9,099 nucleotides of DNA, taken from positions 1 to 9,099 of the forward strand of contig JAGBQU010000039.1 of NCBI GenBank assembly GCA_017632755.1, written 5' to 3'. This document shows, in pieces, positions 1 to 7,773 of the stretch. Numbering within the stretch: position 1 is the stretch's first letter; each line of letters starts with the position of its first letter. Position numbers and translations under genes: made by a program. The notes under the pieces are model-generated. The model saw only the letters and a list, made by a program, of their open reading frames with translations. It made no database searches and was not told the DNA's origin. The stretch comes from Lachnospiraceae bacterium (lineage in GTDB: Bacteria > Bacillota_A > Clostridia > Lachnospirales > Lachnospiraceae).

Positions 1-903
1 CGCCATCACTTTCTTGTCCAATGCTGTCGGTTCCTGTCCGGCCGGCACATTTACGGCATCAATCCCTTTATTCTTTGCTGTGATCGCAATATTACCGGAA
101 TCGATCACCACATAACCTTGATCCGTCTCCTCCGTAGCCTTGATCCCGTCATCTCCGGCTTCGATCGTTACGGATGCATCCTTGATACAGACGGAATCGT
201 TCCCGATCATGCCATCGTCATTTGCCTTGACCGTGAGCGACACATTCAATATCTGCAGTTCATCCTTTCCCTTGATCCCGTCCTTATACCCGCCTTCGAC
301 ATACAGACTTCCCGTCCCACACAGAACCAGATCGTCCTTGCTGTAGATGGCGGCAGTTTCCTCCTCGGTATCGTCATCCTCGCTGCTGTCCGCAGATGCG
401 CGCCTGTCAAGGATCCGATTCTTTGACCCATCCGCCGGGATCAGATACACATTTTTTGCTTCTTTTATGCAGATCGGGGCGGACGTCTCACTGGCGATGG
501 ATACGTTATTTAAGACAAGCGTCACATTCTGCTCATCCGCGTCCACCTCGATCCGCCCTTTTTCCATCGATCCCTGCAGAACATAGGTACCCTTTTTTGT
601 GATGGTCAAAACACCGGCATTCTCCTTGACTCCGTCCCCTTCTATAAGGACACCTCCGTCGGAGAGGTTCAAAACGGTAGCGCTTTCCATGGACCATTCG
701 GCCTTTTGTGCCTTATCCGAATAGTCACCGGCCAGTTTTGCAAGCTGCTTCGCATTTAGAGCTGCGGGATCCTGATCCGTCTCCCCATCCGATGTCGTCT
801 GTTGTGTCTTCGCCGCTTCGTCCGGATCGTCTGCTCTGCCCACGCAGCCGCTCAGTACCCATACCCCGATCAGCATACCTGCTGCTGCTTTCCTTATCTT
901 CAT
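1..903 (-). CDS. Partial carbohydrate-binding domain lipoprotein (DUF4353 / Cthe_2159 family)
   Basis: 301 codons are visible; the 3' end lies beyond the left edge. The ATG at 903 follows AAGGGGG (911-917) by 7 nt. Residues 1-20 are a lipoprotein signal: basic MKIRK, a hydrophobic stretch, then lipobox LSGC with the lipidated Cys at 20. A polar Thr/Asp/Gln-rich linker runs to about residue 48. From about 70 onward come short beta-rich repeats of the DUF4353 type, with phrases such as YSKDDL (187-192), DGIKGKD (208-214) and DDGIKA (251-256) recurring every 20-30 residues. This fits the parallel beta-helix known for Cthe_2159, a sugar-binding protein resembling pectate lyase folds. An acidic Ser/Asp/Glu-rich insert interrupts the repeats at about 169-182. 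Inference: a surface-anchored protein that binds polysaccharide; the ligand is unknown. It appears to be transcribed alone, since a terminator precedes it and a promoter candidate lies in the gap. The family call is good; the function is tentative. Confidence 0.85.
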   Translation of the reverse strand, partial: MKIRKAAAGMLIGVWVLSGCVGRADDPDEAAKTQQTTSDGETDQDPAALNAKQLAKLAGDYSDKAQKAEWSMESATVLNLSDGGVLIEGDGVKENAGVLTITKKGTYVLQGSMEKGRIEVDADEQNVTLVLNNVSIASETSAPICIKEAKNVYLIPADGSKNRILDRRASADSSEDDDTEEETAAIYSKDDLVLCGTGSLYVEGGYKDGIKGKDELQILNVSLTVKANDDGMIGNDSVCIKDASVTIEAGDDGIKATEETDQGYVVIDSGNIAITAKNKGIDAVNVPAGQEPTALDKKVMA

Positions 904-973
904 ACCGATTCCCCCTTGCCCTGCGGGCTTTTGCAAAACTCTCGTTCACATACTTCCCATGTTTGCAGTCCTG

Positions 974-991
974 ACATGAAACTGTTCATGT
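974..991. repeat. Inverted repeat just downstream of the predicted lipoprotein transcription start
   Basis: ACATGAA and TTCATGT are perfect 7-bp arms around a 4-nt centre. On the minus strand the repeat begins a few bases after the expected transcription start of the lipoprotein gene. It could be a repressor operator or a weak 5' hairpin in the mRNA. On the plus strand it is followed by TTTTTT and superficially looks like a terminator, but the stem is AT-rich and no plus-strand gene lies upstream. Confidence 0.4.
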
Positions 992-998
992 TTTTTAT

Positions 999-1027
999 AT
1001 TGTACAAATGATTCATCAAAAAGTCCA
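999..1027 (-). promoter_or_regulatory. Candidate sigma-A promoter of the lipoprotein gene
   Basis: On the minus strand, TGGACT (1022-1027; 4 of 6 to the -35 consensus) is separated by 17 bp from TACAAT (999-1004; 5 of 6 to the -10 consensus). This predicts a transcription start near 992 and a leader of about 90 nt. It lies downstream of the preceding gene's terminator, as an independent promoter should. The same 10-mer, GTACAATATA, covers the -10 area in front of the DUF1846 gene. Prediction from sequence only. Confidence 0.45.
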
Positions 1028-1056
1028 TCACAATCGCTAAAACGAACCTAAAACTG

Positions 1057-1081
1057 AAAAAAGGAAGGTCATTGACCTTCC
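1057..1081 (-). terminator. Rho-independent terminator of the chemotaxis gene
   Basis: Read on the minus strand, GGAAGGTCA and TGACCTTCC are perfect 9-bp arms around a single A (1063-1081), so in RNA about 7 bp pair around a 5-nt loop. A run of six T follows (1057-1062). It lies about 50 nt past the stop codon of the chemotaxis gene. A smaller hairpin, CGGTG/CACCG (1092-1107), sits between the stop codon and the terminator. Confidence 0.85.
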
Positions 1082-1129
1082 TCTCCCTCTTCGGTGACAT
1101 TGCACCGGTATTCTCTTTTTGATTGTTCG

Positions 1130-2647
1130 TTATGCGGTATACGATTTCAAGTGCTCCGCCGCAACACTGAGTCCCTGTACGAGGACATTGATACTCTCCA
1201 CGATCTGCTGATTGTGTTCGCTGTCGCTGTAGGTCTCCGTCGCATGCGCGGTAACCTGCTGTGTCATAGCCGAGATCGTCTCAATGCTGGACATGATCTC
1301 GTCGTTCGCACTCGCCAGATTGATAACAATCTGTCCAAGCTCATCGGAGTGTGACTCTATAATACCGACATTGCGAGAGATCTCACTGAAGTTCTGCGCA
1401 GTCTCGTCTGCACAGACACTCTCCTCCTGACCCATACGGAGCAGGTTTTCAATGGTCTCCGTCATAATGTGAAGCTGCTTGTTGATCGTCTCGATAAGCT
1501 CCTTGATATCGTTGGTTGCCTGCGTCGTCTGCCCGGATAAGGTAGAGATCTGCGTTGCAACAACGGCAAAACCTCTTCCTGCCTCGCCTGCTCTCGCAGC
1601 CTCGATGGATGCGTTTAAGGCGAGCATACTTGTCTGTGTCGCGATCTTTGTGATCATATCCGTGAAAACATTCATCTGTGCTGTGGTCTCCTGGAAGGAT
1701 TCAAGCGCCTGTGCCACGTCTTTGCCTGCCGTGTCGATCTGTCCTGTCAGATCTCCCATGCGGTTCATGTGCTGATTTCCTTCCGATACAGCCTCTGTCA
1801 TCAGTCTGACGTTATCGCTTATATTGGTTGCCGTAGCCTTCACATTCGCTATATGTGACTGGATCTCTCCCGTCTTTTCCATCTGGCTCTGCACAGACTC
1901 GGCAGACTCGTTGGATCCGTTGCTGACCTCTGTCATGGAGAACAGCGTCTTGTCAACCGAAGCCTTGAGCTCGTCCATCTGCTCCGCCACGCTGGACACG
2001 GCTCCGACCATTCCTCCGGAAATGCGCAGCACATTCTCAAGCAGCTCCTCCGTTTTATGTTTCTCAAGCTCCAATCTCGCCTGACGGATGTCTCCAAACT
2101 TTGCCGAGGTTGTCGATACCCACACGAAATAGACCACGACGAGTACAATAAGAAATCCCTGTATCTCCGCAGTGACGAGCTTTTCTGTCGATGCACCGCT
2201 TATCATGTTGATCGCGATCGCTATGACATTGAGAACGCCAACACCGATACCGATCCTCTTGGTATAGCTGACATCATTGTACAAGGTGACGATGATCAGC
2301 ATCGGTATCGCATATGTAAAGACCAGATCGTTATTTGCCGTAAAGAGAACAAATGCATACATAACAGCATAGCCGATCGCCACGACGCGCTTGATCTGCA
2401 CAGACTCCTTATTACCCTTGTAGAGCACCCAGGACATGATCATCGGTATCAAAGCCATCAGCGCCGTTATGATAATATAACCCAACGTGCGATTGCCCTT
2501 TGCGAACTCCAACACATACGCCAGTGTGATGATGGTGCACAGTATCGAGAACGCCATCGTTGTCAATTTGTTTGCCAACGCAATTTCCGAAGATGCAGCC
2601 AGATTCTTCAGCTCCTCTTTGCTCATCTTTTGTGTATTTTGTTCCAC
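1130..2647 (-). CDS. Methyl-accepting chemotaxis protein, six-TM sensor without a large external domain
   Basis: 505 aa, starting at GTG (2645-2647) with GGAGGT (2655-2660) 7 nt upstream; the next ATG is codon 8 and lacks comparable spacing. The N-terminal third has about six hydrophobic segments (roughly 30-47, 55-74, 86-103, 105-123, 131-149, 161-179) joined by short loops, so there is no Cache or four-helix ligand domain. No clear HAMP domain follows the last helix; the chain goes directly into a long coiled coil (about 185-500). The highly conserved signalling tip is at about 337-368, including LALNASIEAARAGEAGRGFA, where the receptor contacts CheA and CheW. No CheR-tethering pentapeptide is seen at the C-terminus. 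Role by family: a membrane chemoreceptor controlling CheA kinase; the stimulus is unknown, perhaps a membrane-associated or intracellular signal. It has its own promoter and terminator and looks monocistronic. Its presence implies a motile host. Confidence 0.95.
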   Translation of the reverse strand: MEQNTQKMSKEELKNLAASSEIALANKLTTMAFSILCTIITLAYVLEFAKGNRTLGYIIITALMALIPMIMSWVLYKGNKESVQIKRVVAIGYAVMYAFVLFTANNDLVFTYAIPMLIIVTLYNDVSYTKRIGIGVGVLNVIAIAINMISGASTEKLVTAEIQGFLIVLVVVYFVWVSTTSAKFGDIRQARLELEKHKTEELLENVLRISGGMVGAVSSVAEQMDELKASVDKTLFSMTEVSNGSNESAESVQSQMEKTGEIQSHIANVKATATNISDNVRLMTEAVSEGNQHMNRMGDLTGQIDTAGKDVAQALESFQETTAQMNVFTDMITKIATQTSMLALNASIEAARAGEAGRGFAVVATQISTLSGQTTQATNDIKELIETINKQLHIMTETIENLLRMGQEESVCADETAQNFSEISRNVGIIESHSDELGQIVINLASANDEIMSSIETISAMTQQVTAHATETYSDSEHNQQIVESINVLVQGLSVAAEHLKSYTA

Positions 2648-2654
2648 CTCTGAT

Positions 2655-2660
2655 ACCTCC
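2655..2660 (-). promoter_or_regulatory. Ribosome binding site fixing the GTG start of the chemotaxis gene
   Basis: GGAGGT on the minus strand lies 7 nt before the GTG at 2647. It supports the GTG over the later in-frame ATG (codon 8), which has no purine-rich site at suitable distance. Confidence 0.8.
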
Positions 2661-2699
2661 GTTACTCTTAAGTTTACTGGTAGTTATTCCCATATGTAC

Positions 2700-2728
2700 A
2701 CTATAATTCAGCAAGGAGATAAAATCAA
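2700..2728 (-). promoter_or_regulatory. Sigma-A-type promoter of the chemotaxis gene
   Basis: On the minus strand, TTGATT (2723-2728; 4 of 6) and TATAGT (2700-2705; 5 of 6) are separated by exactly 17 bp. The -35 box begins 2 bp beyond the pdxY-like stop codon. Transcription would start near 2693 and give a leader of about 45 nt. No sigma-D (flagellar) box of the TAAA/CCGATAT type is visible, so the gene seems to use the housekeeping factor despite its chemotaxis role. Confidence 0.7.
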
Positions 2729-2729
2729 T

Positions 2730-3581
2730 TTATACCGCAATATTTTTTAAATATTTCTCAAATTCGATCCCATGATCACGCGGGATCTTTTTGGCTGAAG
2801 CCTCCTCGATCGCAGGCTGCAGAAATTCCGTCGCCCTTGAGACCGCGATCTGTGCGCTGTCTCCTCTTACAAGACTGCCGATAACAACAGAGGCAAACAG
2901 ATCGCCGGTTCCGGAAAAGCTCTTTCCGTTATACGGCTTATCATAAAACCGGGTATCGGAAGGCAAAACGAGCAGATTACCGATATGCTCCGTTTCTCCC
3001 CTGCGAAATACGATCCCCGTCGTGATGACGGTCTGTGGGCGGGATGCCTGTGCCGCCAGCTTCTGTGCTACCTCGGCTATACGAGAAGCATAATCCCCTT
3101 CACCGCTGTGAGATACCAGCGTCTCATAATCCACACCTGACAAAAGGCAGAGTTCTGTCAAATTTGGCGTGATGACGTCGGCCTGTTTTGTCAGCTCCTT
3201 CATGGACTGCAAAAGCTCTTGTGAAAAAGCCTTCATACACCTCCCGTTGTCTCCCATCACGGGGTCGGCCAGATAGATCGTTTGCGGAGTATAAAAATGC
3301 GAGAGAAAATAAAGCACATTTTCAATCTGCCTCTCACCGGCCAGATAACCGGAAAAGATCCCGTCAAATGTCACGTCCATCCTGCTCCACTCATCCGTGA
3401 TCCGATTCATTTTGTCCGTATAATCATCCAAAAAATAACTGTCAAATCCGGTCTGTGCCGACAATATGGCTGTCGGAAGCGGACAGGCCTGCAACCCCAT
3501 CACGGAGATCACGGGGATCGCCGCGGCAAGGGAACATTTACCAAAACCGGACAGATCATTGATCAGTGCTACTCTTTTCAA
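2730..3581 (-). CDS. pdxY: Pyridoxamine/pyridoxal kinase (PdxY-like, ribokinase fold)
   Basis: 283 aa, a usual length for PdxY/PdxK enzymes. These cytosolic kinases use ATP to phosphorylate the 5'-hydroxyl of pyridoxal, pyridoxamine or pyridoxine in B6 salvage. The N-terminus has the family's substrate-binding stretch [12 protein letters not shown] (7-18). DPVMGDNG (106-113) and ITPN (137-140) are typical inner motifs. SGTGD (223-227) carries the anion hole and the catalytic Asp227. The start is TTG at 3579-3581, supported by GGGAGGAG (3588-3595) 6 nt upstream and by the expected N-terminus; no ATG start is available. The first 26 bp overlap the end of uvrC, and the ribosome binding site lies inside uvrC, so the two are probably co-transcribed and translationally coupled. 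I see no terminator after the gene. Exact vitamer preference cannot be read from the sequence; the pdxY symbol is by family resemblance. Confidence 0.9.
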   Translation of the reverse strand: MKRVALINDLSGFGKCSLAAAIPVISVMGLQACPLPTAILSAQTGFDSYFLDDYTDKMNRITDEWSRMDVTFDGIFSGYLAGERQIENVLYFLSHFYTPQTIYLADPVMGDNGRCMKAFSQELLQSMKELTKQADVITPNLTELCLLSGVDYETLVSHSGEGDYASRIAEVAQKLAAQASRPQTVITTGIVFRRGETEHIGNLLVLPSDTRFYDKPYNGKSFSGTGDLFASVVIGSLVRGDSAQIAVSRATEFLQPAIEEASAKKIPRDHGIEFEKYLKNIAV

Positions 3582-5469
3582 GGTTTTCTCCTCCCTTTGG
3601 ATCCCTAAAGTGTCTGTAGATCTCCTCCGCCACGCCGCGGGTCATGCCCGGCGTTCGCATCAGATCCTCCACTTCGGCGTTTTTGATCGCATCTATGTTG
3701 TCAAATGTTTTCATCAGCGCCTTGCGCCTTGCCGGACCAATCCCCCGGATATCGTCGAGGACGGAATGCACATTGGACTTGCGGCGCAGGGATCTGTGAA
3801 ACTCAATGGCAAAACGATGGGCCTCATCCTGTATTCTGGTGATAAGCTTGAAACCCTCGCTGTACCGATCGATGTCGACTTCCTGATTATTGAAATAAAG
3901 ACCTCTTGTGCGATGGTTGTCGTCCTTTACCATACCACACACGGGGATATCGATGGAAAGCTCGCCGAGCACTTCTCTGGCAATGTTTACCTGTCCCTTT
4001 CCGCCGTCCATGAGGAGCAGATCCGGAAACTTGGAAAAACTGCCAAACTGCTCTTCCATCTCCTCCTCTTTAAGCTGTTGCTTTTCTTCCAGCCCGTGCA
4101 TAAAACGTCTGGTCAAAACCTCCTTCATGCACGCATAGTCATCGGGACCGCTCACAGACTTTATCCTGAATTTGCGGTAATCACTCCTGTGTGGCTTTCC
4201 TTTCTCAAAGACGACCATAGAGCCCACGTTTTGAAAACCGCTGATATTACTGATGTCAAATGCCTCGATCCGGTTGATCTCACGAAGCCCGATCAGCGAG
4301 GCGATCTCCTTTACGGCACCGATCGTCCTTCCCTCCTCGCGTCTTATGCGCTCCTTGTCCTGACTAAGTACCAGATGGGCATTGCGCGTAGCCAGATCGA
4401 CAAACTTTTCCTTCGATCCCTTTTGCGGAACTTCGATCGTCACCTTGCTCCCTCTTCGCTGGCTAAGCCAACCTGCTACCAACTCGGTCTCCTCGATCTG
4501 TGTGGGCAGGATAATAGTTTTGGGCAAAAACGGCGTTCCCGCATAGAATTGTTTTATAAAACTGCCCAGGATATCCGAATCGCTTTGCTCCGATACATTT
4601 GTCATATAAAAATGTTCTCGTCCGATGAGTTTACCGTCACGCACAAAAAACACCTGTATCACGGCATCCTTCTCATCCTTTGCCATGCCGATCACGTCCT
4701 TATCCTCACCATCGCTCTGCGTCATCTTCTGCTTCTGGGCAACGCTCCTGACACTGGCAAGGAGCTCCCGGTAGCGGATCGCCTCCTCAAATTCCATCGC
4801 CTCGGAGGCGCGCTGCATCTTATCCTCCAGATCCTTTAAGATCACATTGTAATTTCCGTTTAAAAACTCGAGCGCGCGTTTGACATTCTCCTGATACTCC
4901 TCGGGGGATACCCTCCCCGTACAAGGCGCCATGCACTGGTGCATATGGTGATTGAGGCATGCACGCTCCTTTCCGATATCTCTGGGGAGAACGCGGTTGC
5001 AGGTGCGCAGGCGGTACATCTTGCTGATCAGATCGATCGTATCCTTCACGCTTGCTGCACTGGTATAGGGGCCGAAATATTTTGCCTTGTCCTTCTTCAT
5101 CAGGCGCGAAAAGAGGATGCGCGGGTATTCCTCCTGCACGGTCACCTTGATGTAAGGATAGGTTTTGTCGTCCTTGAGCATCGTGTTATATTTCGGACGG
5201 TGCTCCTTGATCAGATTGTTTTCAAGCACAAGCGCCTCAAGCTCCGAATCGGTGATGATGTATTCAAAATAGGATATCTGGCTGACCATCTTCTCGATCT
5301 TGGCTGTCCGCTTCGTGCTGGCGCGAAAATAGGAATGCACGCGCCTGTTTAGATTCATCGCTTTGCCGACGTAAATGATCGTATCGTTCTCATCATGCAT
5401 CAGATACACGCCGGGCTGGTTCGGAAGCTTTTTTAACTCTCCCTGAATGTCAAATCCCGTCACTGCCAC
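3556..5469 (-). CDS. uvrC: UvrABC excinuclease subunit C
   Basis: 637 aa from GTG 5469. UvrC makes both incisions in nucleotide excision repair, acting with UvrB on DNA marked by UvrA. Domains in order: the GIY-YIG nuclease (about 14-95; GVY 20-22, YVG 33-35) for the 3' cut; a Cys cluster (C157, C171, C179, C183) matching the iron-sulfur ligand spacing seen in E. coli UvrC; the UVR motif (about 210-245) that binds UvrB; an RNase H-like nuclease (AFDISNISG about 403-411, LMDGGKGQ 486-493, DEAHRF 548-553) for the 5' cut; and a C-terminal double helix-hairpin-helix (about 572-622). All key motifs look intact. The frame stays open to a TTG at 5544, but that codon lies in a strong hairpin without a ribosome binding site. 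GTG 5469 has GGAGGTGA 7 nt upstream and puts the GIY-YIG domain near the N-terminus as usual. GTG 5463, two codons later, is also possible. Confidence 0.95.
   Translation of the reverse strand: MAVTGFDIQGELKKLPNQPGVYLMHDENDTIIYVGKAMNLNRRVHSYFRASTKRTAKIEKMVSQISYFEYIITDSELEALVLENNLIKEHRPKYNTMLKDDKTYPYIKVTVQEEYPRILFSRLMKKDKAKYFGPYTSAASVKDTIDLISKMYRLRTCNRVLPRDIGKERACLNHHMHQCMAPCTGRVSPEEYQENVKRALEFLNGNYNVILKDLEDKMQRASEAMEFEEAIRYRELLASVRSVAQKQKMTQSDGEDKDVIGMAKDEKDAVIQVFFVRDGKLIGREHFYMTNVSEQSDSDILGSFIKQFYAGTPFLPKTIILPTQIEETELVAGWLSQRRGSKVTIEVPQKGSKEKFVDLATRNAHLVLSQDKERIRREEGRTIGAVKEIASLIGLREINRIEAFDISNISGFQNVGSMVVFEKGKPHRSDYRKFRIKSVSGPDDYACMKEVLTRRFMHGLEEKQQLKEEEMEEQFGSFSKFPDLLLMDGGKGQVNIAREVLGELSIDIPVCGMVKDDNHRTRGLYFNNQEVDIDRYSEGFKLITRIQDEAHRFAIEFHRSLRRKSNVHSVLDDIRGIGPARRKALMKTFDNIDAIKNAEVEDLMRTPGMTRGVAEEIYRHFRDPKGGENLEKSSTDQ
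3588..3595 (-). promoter_or_regulatory. Ribosome binding site inside uvrC that decides the TTG start of pdxY
   Basis: GGGAGGAG on the minus strand, 6 nt before the TTG at 3581, is embedded in the codons for uvrC's C-terminal Lys-Gly-Gly-Glu. It gives a strong initiation signal for an unusual start codon, placed so that ribosomes finishing uvrC uncover or reuse it. Confidence 0.75.
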
Positions 5470-5476
5470 TTCTCCG

Positions 5477-5484
5477 TCACCTCC
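5477..5484 (-). promoter_or_regulatory. Near-perfect ribosome binding site fixing the uvrC start
   Basis: GGAGGTGA on the minus strand matches the 16S anti-Shine-Dalgarno over 8 bases and lies 7 nt before GTG 5469. It is the main reason for preferring a 637-residue UvrC over the 662-residue reading from TTG 5544. Confidence 0.8.
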
Positions 5485-5496
5485 CGGTTTTTTAAT

Positions 5497-5517
5497 CAGG
5501 CGTTTTGCAAATGCCTG
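5497..5517 (-). repeat. Hairpin in the uvrC leader close to the ribosome binding site
   Basis: On the minus strand, CAGGCATTT pairs with AAACGCCTG around a GCA loop, with one A/C mismatch in nine pairs. It is followed by ATTAAAAAA and then the uvrC ribosome binding site 12 nt later. The strand lacks a T-run after the stem, so it is not a terminator for the ftsH-uvrC direction. It may shape translation initiation or mRNA stability. Confidence 0.4.
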
Positions 5518-5538
5518 TTTTCTCGAGTATACATCAAT

Positions 5539-5567
5539 CCCCAAGCAGGAATACTTCTTGCTTGGGG
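5539..5567 (-). repeat. Strong 13-bp-stem hairpin between ftsH and uvrC
   Basis: Arms 5539-5551 and 5555-5567 pair over 13 positions, including one G-T, around a 3-nt loop; the outer nine pairs (CCCCAAGCA/TGCTTGGGG) are perfect. It begins 42 nt past the ftsH stop. On the minus strand the stem is followed by ATTGATG rather than a T-run, so it is a poor intrinsic terminator in the direction of transcription. On the plus strand it is followed by a T-rich stretch (ACTTCTTTACTTTT), but no gene leads into it. Likely roles are a 3' mRNA stabiliser or processing site for ftsH, or partial attenuation before uvrC. Confidence 0.6.
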
Positions 5568-5609
5568 ACTTCTTTACTTTTACACATCCGGCTTCTGCTG
5601 TGTTTCAGT

Positions 5610-7718
5610 CTAATCCTGATCCTCTGCAGCTTTCGGAATATCGGCCTTATCCAGATCCTCAGAAACTTCTCTAAGCGGTTCACAGCTAGCTTCCTCCGGC
5701 TTGTCGGCTGCTTCCTTCGCAGACAACTCTGCCTTTCCGTCATCTGTCTTTGCATCATCCGCATCTTTGTCCTTCTTCTTCGGCGGAACGGGGATTCCCT
5801 TCTCTGCACAGTAGATCTTCATAAACTCCTCACCGGTTATGGTCTCCTTCTCAATGAGATGAGCCGCGATCTTATCGAGGATATCCCGGTTTTCGGAAAG
5901 GAGTTTCTTTGCCAGTTCATAGCTGTCCTTTAAGAGCAGCATCACCTCTTCATCGATGCCTGCTGCGGTCACATCCGCACAGTTTAAGGATGCACGGCCT
6001 TCCAGATATCTGCTCTCCACCGTGGCGAGCCCCATCAGGCCGAAACGCTTACTCATACCGTACTGTGTCACCATGTTGCGGGCAATGGCGGTCGCTTTCT
6101 CAATGTCGTTGGAGGCACCGGTCGTTACGGTGTCAAACACGATCTCCTCCGCCGCACGTCCACCTAAGAGTCCGACGATCATATCCCTGAGCTCCGCCTC
6201 TGTATTCAGATATTTCTCTTCCTCCGGCACATGCATCACATAACCGAGAGCACCCATGGTACGGGGCACGATGGTGATCTTTTGCACCGGTTCGGAATTT
6301 TTCTGCAAAGCTGATATCAGCGCATGGCCAACCTCATGATAGGAGACGATCCTTCTCTCCTCCTTGCTCATGATACGATCCTTCTTCTCCTTGCCGACCA
6401 GAACGACCTCGACCGCGTCAAACAGATCCTTTTGGGAAACCGCATTTCTGCCATGCTTAACGGCATTGATCGCCGCTTCATTGATCATATTGGCAAGATC
6501 CGAACCCACGGCACCCGATGTTGCCAGCGCGATCTCGTCCAGATCCACACTTTCATCCATCAGCACATCCTTGGCATGTACCTTTAAAACATCCACTCTG
6601 CCCTTTAAATCCGGCTTATCAACGATAACGCGCCGGTCAAAACGTCCCGGACGCAGCAAAGCCTTGTCAAGGATCTCCGGTCGGTTGGTTGCTGCCAAAA
6701 TAAGAATACCTTTTGAGGTATCGAAACCGTCCATCTCCGAGAGGAGCTGATTGAGCGTCTGCTCCCGCTCTTCATTTCCGCCGCCATACTTGGAATCGCG
6801 GCTTCGGCCGATCGCATCGATCTCATCGATAAAGATGATGCAGGGGGCATTTTTCTGTGCCTCTTTGAACAGATCCCTTACACGGGAGGCACCGACACCG
6901 ACATAGAGCTCGATAAAATCGGAGCCCGCCAGCGAGAAGAAGGGCACCCCGGCCTCTCCCGCAACCGCTTTTGCAAGCAGCGTCTTACCCGTTCCGGGAG
7001 GTCCCACCAAAAGTGCTCCCTTGGGCAGTTTTGCACCGATCTTGGTATATTTCCCGGGATTGTGCAAAAAGTCCACGACCTCCTGCAGCGATTCCTTTGC
7101 CTCGTCCTGTCCGGCCACATCCTTAAAAGTAACGCCGGTCTCTTTCTGCACATACACCTTCGCTGTACTCTTGCCAACTCCCATCGGGCCGCCGCTTCCG
7201 GATATCCGGCGAAACAAAAAACTTAAGACAACCCAGACGATCACAATCGGGAGAATATAGGTCAGGAGGATGGAAAGTATCAGGCTCGAATTATCGGGAA
7301 CCTCCTCCTGAAACGATACATCGTGCTCACGCAGAAAAGCAGCAAGATTATCGTCATCTACGACACCTGTATAAAAGGTTCTGGGCGCAGCCTGCACATA
7401 ATCTCCTGTATTGTCGATTTTTTGTCTCTTGGGTGTGATCACGATCTTATCGGGGGAAATGACAACCTTATCCACTGTCCCGGATTCCACCATGTCCATA
7501 AACTCATTGTATGTGATCTCCTGACTGGAGCCTCCTGCCACACTCCGCATGAAATAGCTCATGACCAAAAGCACCAGAAGAGAGGCGATGAGAAGAAACA
7601 TGACATTCTGCCCTCTCGGGGGTGTACCGCCGGGACCGTTTCCACCATTGCCGTTCCCATTGTTGTTATTGCCGTTCATATTATTATTTCCGTTGTTTTG
7701 GTAATTGTGATTATCCAT
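5610..7718 (-). CDS. ftsH: ATP-dependent zinc metalloprotease FtsH (AAA+ membrane protease)
   Basis: 702 aa. FtsH forms membrane hexamers that unfold and degrade misassembled membrane proteins and some cytosolic regulators. Order of parts: an Asn/Gly-rich N-terminal tail (1-31, 15 Asn in the first 30 residues); TM1 (about 38-57); an extracytoplasmic domain (about 60-143); TM2 (about 146-169); and the AAA+ module with Walker A GPPGTGKT (239-246), pore loop YVG (272-274; Tyr where many homologues have Phe), Walker B IIFIDEID (294-301) and the second region of homology [20 protein letters not shown] (344-363). The protease domain has HEVGH (461-465) and the third zinc ligand Asp538 in ASNDIEKAT. 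After about 645 comes a charged, acidic low-complexity tail. The ATG at 7718 has AAGGT (7725-7729) 6 nt upstream and an excellent promoter. All catalytic residues are present. It leads the ftsH-uvrC-pdxY array and is divergent from the DUF1846 gene. Confidence 0.97.
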   Translation of the reverse strand: MDNHNYQNNGNNNMNGNNNNGNGNGGNGPGGTPPRGQNVMFLLIASLLVLLVMSYFMRSVAGGSSQEITYNEFMDMVESGTVDKVVISPDKIVITPKRQKIDNTGDYVQAAPRTFYTGVVDDDNLAAFLREHDVSFQEEVPDNSSLILSILLTYILPIVIVWVVLSFLFRRISGSGGPMGVGKSTAKVYVQKETGVTFKDVAGQDEAKESLQEVVDFLHNPGKYTKIGAKLPKGALLVGPPGTGKTLLAKAVAGEAGVPFFSLAGSDFIELYVGVGASRVRDLFKEAQKNAPCIIFIDEIDAIGRSRDSKYGGGNEEREQTLNQLLSEMDGFDTSKGILILAATNRPEILDKALLRPGRFDRRVIVDKPDLKGRVDVLKVHAKDVLMDESVDLDEIALATSGAVGSDLANMINEAAINAVKHGRNAVSQKDLFDAVEVVLVGKEKKDRIMSKEERRIVSYHEVGHALISALQKNSEPVQKITIVPRTMGALGYVMHVPEEEKYLNTEAELRDMIVGLLGGRAAEEIVFDTVTTGASNDIEKATAIARNMVTQYGMSKRFGLMGLATVESRYLEGRASLNCADVTAAGIDEEVMLLLKDSYELAKKLLSENRDILDKIAAHLIEKETITGEEFMKIYCAEKGIPVPPKKKDKDADDAKTDDGKAELSAKEAADKPEEASCEPLREVSEDLDKADIPKAAEDQD

Positions 7719-7773
7719 TCTGCTACCTTGCCTTTATCCTTTTTGATGCAAAAGTATTCACCACTGTCGCTTC

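Noticed and set aside
974..996. Plus-strand terminator made of the ACATGAA/TTCATGT stem and the following T-run
   Set aside because: The stem is AT-rich and weak, and no plus-strand gene reads into it. An operator or leader element for the minus-strand gene is more likely.
2057..2653. A 198-codon plus-strand open frame antisense to the chemotaxis gene
   Set aside because: Its His/Arg/Asp-rich composition is typical of the shadow of a coding strand, and it is fully covered by a clear chemoreceptor gene.
2739..2755. AATATTT/AAATATT inverted repeat at the 3' end of pdxY, considered as a terminator
   Set aside because: The arms contain no G or C and lie within coding sequence, so a stable terminator stem is not possible.
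3466..4839. A 457-codon open frame on the plus strand antisense to uvrC
   Set aside because: It lies inside the uvrC and pdxY coding regions, has no good ribosome binding site, and its translation resembles no known family. uvrC on the other strand is unmistakable.
5470..5609. A promoter for uvrC in the gap after ftsH
   Set aside because: TATACT near the hairpin has no acceptable -35 partner at 16-18 bp; I could not support a call.
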